A DNA stretch of 64,000 bases from Mycteria americana (taxonomy: Eukaryota; Chordata; Aves; Ciconiiformes; Ciconiidae): NCBI RefSeq assembly GCF_035582795.1, contig NW_027445626.1:434001-498000 (forward strand), given 5' to 3'. The notes beneath the pieces are model-generated. The model was not told where the DNA came from. It ran no database searches and saw nothing but the letters and a program-made list of their open reading frames with translations. A program made the translations under genes and the position numbers. Shown in pieces: positions 60,076 to 64,000 of this stretch. Each line of letters starts with the position of its first letter. The stretch's first letter is position 1.

Positions 60076-61094
60076 AGAGGATAACAGAGAATCTCACAGT
60101 TATCTACACCTGCTCTTACAAAACTCAGCAGTGGCCACACAGTATCTTTGTTTCTGCTTTAACTGTTCCTGAAGTAGTAAACACTCATTACGGTGCCCTT
60201 GAATTGCCTTTCAAGTTTAGTTTGAGTTGCGATCTGGACTATTGCTGAGCTTGGAGGATGCTGCCCTTGAAGACCAGCTGTACTGAGCTTTGCCACCATG
60301 TCACAGCTCTGTCTCCCACAGTCACAGCTCCAGCTCATCCTGTCTGTGCCCCTGTCTGAGGGCATTGCTGCACATTTGAGCTGAAGCACCCCAGCTGTGG
60401 CACCAGGCAAGCTCATACTTGCCCTAAGGAAACCTGTTACCAAGTGTCCAAGACCCCATGTGTGCAAAGGCTTTGCTTCAGAGCAGAGACATGGCATGGA
60501 CAAAAGACAGCTGAATGTCTTTTTATTCCTAGGACTACAAACCCAGAACGTAATGAGAAACCCAGAATGAAATGACAAACCCAGAATGAAATGCCTAAAT
60601 TCACTCAATTGAAGACATTTCCCAGCTTGCAGAAATTAGATCCCTGCCTGTCACCTTCCAGGTGTCCTGCCTAATGATGGAACAAAAAAAAAAGGTGATT
60701 CTCATGCCTGACTCTTTTCCCAATAGGAGAAATGACACTGCTGGAAAAAAGTGCCTCTCCCCAGTTGAGGGAAGGAACCATCAGTGGTTCCTTCAGCCTG
60801 TTTCACAGCAGGTTCCCCTGGAGCCCCAGGGACACCTGGAGGGAGGCCAGAGGGGGCAGAGGAAGTGCTGCCTTGGGCTGGTCCTCTGCTGCTGAGCTGG
60901 GCCGGGCTCCTGGGACAGAGGAAGTTCATGGCAAGTGGCAGAGCTGCAGAGAGACAGCTCTGCCCAGGAGCAGCAGCTCTGCAAAGCGCAGCAGGGCTGA
61001 GGGCACTGCCTGCAGACACCGAGGGGGGAGGAGCAGGGCAGAGAGAGCTTAAAGGCAGTCATGAGTGGGAAGATGGCTGAGACCTCACTGGAGG

Positions 61095-61125
61095 AGAGAT
61101 CTTCAAAGCCCCCTACATGGTAAGT
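61095..61125 (+). other. Presumed OR 5' exon end with splice donor (copy C)
   Basis: GATCTTCAAAGCCCCCTACA then TG precedes GTAAGTCTC, a strong donor; the exon would end at 61119. The acceptor at 63296-63297 would give an intron of about 2.18 kb. An ATG at the exon end is out of frame with the OR start, so it would be at most an upstream ORF. Confidence 0.5.
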
Positions 61126-63277
61126 CTCTGGATGCAAGGCAATGTACCTTGTGTTCCTGCAGGGATCTCCCAAAGCTGGCACATCCCACAGCCTATGGGG
61201 TCTTTCAGGAGGACTCTTACAGTTTCTGTAGTGTAGAGGAGGAGGATGTGCTCCAGAGCAGGGCTTCTCTGCTGCACTGTCCAAAGGACAGGCCATGATG
61301 GCTGCCTTCTCCCAGGGACAGCTGCAGGCTGTGAATCTGGGTGTGCAGCCAGGGCTGCCCACAGCAGGGTTCCAGCACCCCAGGGGGCTGTGATCTGGGG
61401 CAGGGACTCTGCTGCCTGCCAGGGTCAGCACTCAGCATGCCCGGGGACCTCCCCACGGTGTTGTGGGGAGAAGCTGTGCATGGAAGGGGCGACCCCAGGC
61501 AAGGCAGGGTTCTTCTGCTGTTGAGAGGGCGCTGCGTGGGACAGCGCTGCTATCAGATCCAGGTCATGCCCAGGTCATATCCGAGGGGACTTGTCATGAG
61601 TACGGTCAGGGCAGGGTTTCCTGCTTGAGTCTGTGTTTTCCTGAATCTGTGCTTCCACTTTTCTCTGGCTTGGCTTGGTGGGAATGGAAACTCAGCTGTG
61701 TGGGCTAGAGAAGGGGCTGAGACTCCTAAACCATCACCCTGGGGTTTACTAGGAACCTCAGCAAGTGCCTTCACCCCCCACCAGCCTACAGATAAAACCA
61801 GCATCACCTTTCCAGTTTCATCAGGGTTTGTGTAACCTGCTCGTTGGTCCCTGCACACACACACAGAGGCTGCAGGGCAGAGCTGGGCACACAGGGGCTG
61901 GGATCGGGGCTGTGAGCACTGGCAGGGAGGAGAGATGGGGCCAGAGAAACAGGTCCCAGCTGGGACAGCTCCAGGCAGTAGAGACATGGGCAAGGAGGGA
62001 GCGAAATAGGAAGCAAAACCCTGCTGCAGGGGAGATATGGGCACCTCCCGGCCATGCCCTGCAGTGCAGATGCCTTCCCTGAGCAACACCCCTCTTGTCT
62101 CCTCTCCCACCTAGCAAAGCCCTCGGCCAGCCCGTGGGGTCGAGGGTGTTAGTTACCCCCTCGTTCATCTGCCAGCAGAAGAGATGAAGTGCATTTCTCC
62201 TGCCATGTGCCCGTTTCCTGCTGAGCAGGGGCTGAAGGGGACTGCCCTGCATTATCAACATCTGGGAGGGGTTGTGCAGTGCTGGGTAAGGCAAAGGCTT
62301 TCCTGAGTGCCCCTCTGCCTCTCTGGTGGCTCCCTCAGCTGCTCCTGGTGTTGATGTGAGGCTCTCTGGGAAGAGTAGTTTCAGCTGCAGAGTCAGGCAC
62401 TGATCTTGGGGGTCCTCCCATTCACATGTGTTTAAGGCAATGAGGTGTCCAGCTTTCCTCTAACCTGTGAAGCTCTGGGCAATGCAGTCTGGGAGGCTAG
62501 GAAATGAGCTGGGTTTCCCCTCACCAGATGGCATCATTAGTACACTTGGCTGTCTCTTTGGGGTGTCCTTCCAAACTGTCAGATGCCTTCCAGGATGCAC
62601 AATGAGCCACGTGTGCCTTTGGCTACAAATGGGGTGCTAAGTCCTTGAGAAAGGGGAAGACATGTAGTGGTCTGCAGTGGATGCCTCTGCTCTCACCAGT
62701 GTCTGGTGACTCTTCAGGATAGCGTGGGAGTGTGATCACCCTCCATCTCAGAAAGGTGCGAGCACTGACCAGCACCCCTCACTCTTCGCTGAACCACCGG
62801 CAATCCTCTTGCCTTGTAGGACTCCTTCTGTTCTATTCTCCCTGAGTGCAGCAGAAATGCTGAGGGGTTCTGACATCCAAACACACTCCTCACGGGAGAT
62901 GGAGGGGAGCTGTGAAAATAAAAATAACCTCTCCAACTGCCTTCTGCCATCCCCATTCCTTAGCACTGGCAGCGCAGATGCAGACAAGCTCTTCTGTTTT
63001 GGGAGCAGTTTCCTGTGACAAAGTCAAAAACTAGCACTGGCTCCTGCCCCCACCGTTCCCATGCACTCACTGCTGCAGAGCAGGGCTGACGCCTCGGCTG
63101 CCAGCACACAAAGCCCCTGCTCCTCACCACACACTGAACCAGCACCAACCAGAGCTCCAGCCAGAGAGCTGAAGGAAGGTCTGCTAGAAAGACAAAAGGG
63201 TGGTGGTGTGCAGCAGGGGAGGATTTCTGAGAAATGGCTTTGATTTTGCTCTGAGAAGTCTCGCCTATTGTCTCACC

Positions 63278-63297
63278 GCCTTTTCCTCCTTGGACAG
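63278..63297 (+). other. Splice acceptor of the OR coding exon (copy C)
   Basis: CCGCCTTTTCCTCCTTGGACAG: pyrimidine tract ending in AG at 63296-63297, aligned with the acceptor of copy A at 3563-3562. Confidence 0.6.
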
Positions 63298-63320
63298 GTG
63301 CCCATGCCCAGAAGGAGCAA

Positions 63321-64000
63321 ATGTCCAGTGCCAGCTCCATCACTGAATTCCTCCTCCTGGCATTCGCAGACACACGGGAGCTGCAGCTCCTACACTTCTG
63401 GCTCTTCCTGGGCATCTACCTGGCTGCCCTCCTGGGCAACGGTCTCATCATCACCACCGTAGCCTGTGACCACCACCTCCACACCCCCATGTACTTCTTC
63501 CTTCTCAACCTCTCCCTCCTCGACCTGGCCTCCATTTCCACCACTGTCCCCAAAGCCATGGCCAATTCCCTGTGGGACACCAGGGCCATCTCCTACCTGG
63601 CATGTGCTGCCCAGGTCTTTCTGTTTGTCTTCTTGATGTCAGCAGAGTTTTCTCTTCTCACCATCATGTCCTACGACCGCTACGTTGACATTTGCAAGCC
63701 CCTGCACTACGGGACCCTCCTGGACAGCAAAGCTTGTGTCCACATGGCAGCAGCTGCCTGGGGCAGTGGTTTCCTCTATGCTGTGCTGCACACTGCCAAT
63801 ACATTTTCAATACCTCTCTGCCAAGGCAATGCCCTGGACCAGTTCTTCTGTGAAATCCCCCAGATCCTCAAGGTCTCCTGCTCAGATGCTTACCTCCGAG
63901 AAGTGTGGGTTATTGTGGTTAGTCTCTTAGTAGCACTTGGCTGTTTTGTTTTCATTGTGCTGTCCTATGTGCAGATCTTCAGGGCTGTGCTGAGGATCCC
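63321..64000 (+). CDS. Olfactory receptor, family 14-like, partial at window end
   Basis: Open for 226 codons to the window edge, covering TM1 to TM5 (MSSASSITEFLLLAF, GNGLIITTVAC, HTPMYFFLLNLSLLD, MSYDRYVDICKPLHYG, QFFCEIPQILKVSCSD, FIVLSYVQIFRAVL). The start lies 24 nt after the acceptor AG at 63296-63297. Two notable differences from its paralogues: the N-terminal NSS glycosylation site is ASS, and the conserved Ala of DRYVAIC is Asp. Both are outside the frame-keeping core, so the gene is called intact so far. An out-of-frame ATG precedes it at 63304. Confidence 0.88.
   Translation, partial: MSSASSITEFLLLAFADTRELQLLHFWLFLGIYLAALLGNGLIITTVACDHHLHTPMYFFLLNLSLLDLASISTTVPKAMANSLWDTRAISYLACAAQVFLFVFLMSAEFSLLTIMSYDRYVDICKPLHYGTLLDSKACVHMAAAAWGSGFLYAVLHTANTFSIPLCQGNALDQFFCEIPQILKVSCSDAYLREVWVIVVSLLVALGCFVFIVLSYVQIFRAVLRI

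Larger units (their letters stand above)
60630..64000 (+). repeat. Segmental duplication unit C (inverted copy; runs off the window)
   Basis: Reverse-complement relation to the upstream parts of units A and B: CCTTGGGCTGGTCCTCTGCT (60871), CAGCTCTGCCCAGGAGCAGCAG (60957), CAGCAGGGTTCCAGCACCCC region, the GTAAGT donor at 61120, then the OR exon at 63321. Its right end is outside the window. Confidence 0.75.

Overview
The window looks like avian genomic DNA, probably from a GC-rich microchromosome. The evidence is a dense load of CR1 LINE fragments (several ending in the ATTCTATG-type CR1 tail), bird-type ERV LTR fossils, OR14-like olfactory receptor genes of the kind expanded in birds, many minisatellites, and compact genes with short introns. 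The combination of OR genes, an SRCR-receptor gene and a tRNA resembles the OR/SRCR part of chicken chromosome 16 (the MHC microchromosome). That placement is inference; no MHC gene is in the window. Layout: 0-6 kb holds an LTR fossil and an intact OR14-like gene on the minus strand (2618-3538) inside a segmental duplication. 6-18 kb is intergenic with CR1 copies. An OR of another subfamily with one nonsense codon lies at 18086-19045. A 1.9 kb polypurine/polypyrimidine block (20.9-22.9 kb) is followed by a CR1 fragment and an LTR fossil. A tRNA-Phe-like pseudogene (24552-24624) and an intact tRNA-Ala(TGC) (26634-26705) come next. From 39862 down to 27245 the minus strand carries the best-resolved gene: a WC1/CD163-type receptor with a signal peptide, nine SRCR domains, two short linkers, one transmembrane segment and a long tyrosine-motif tail. 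It is assembled here from 17 coding exons that all join in phase 1 (about 1242 aa). 41-43.7 kb is four back-to-back tandem-repeat arrays. 45-48 kb is a long CR1 copy plus an older one. A second OR14-like gene lies at 49463-50485 (minus), and a third (63321 onward, plus) runs off the end. The three OR14-like genes sit in three copies of the same 4-5 kb unit (A about 1500-5880, B about 48320-53310, C about 60630-end, inverted). Each unit carries a conserved upstream stretch that looks like a 5' non-coding exon with a splice donor, a splice acceptor just before the coding exon, and in A and B a conserved AATAAA about 200 nt after the stop. Copies A and B have each lost part of this splicing apparatus; copy C keeps both sites. 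The receptor gene shows its own recent history: SRCR1+2 and SRCR3+4 are tandem copies of a two-domain module, and a decayed third copy of the second exon survives in the SRCR3-SRCR4 intron. The two gene classes are unrelated in function (chemosensory GPCRs; leukocyte-type scavenger or co-receptor), so the shared theme is local duplication, not a pathway. No clearly new molecular system was found. The points most worth checking are the duplicated OR upstream exon, the SRCR module expansion, the receptor's alternative leader and tail motifs, and two possible exons in the minisatellite block.
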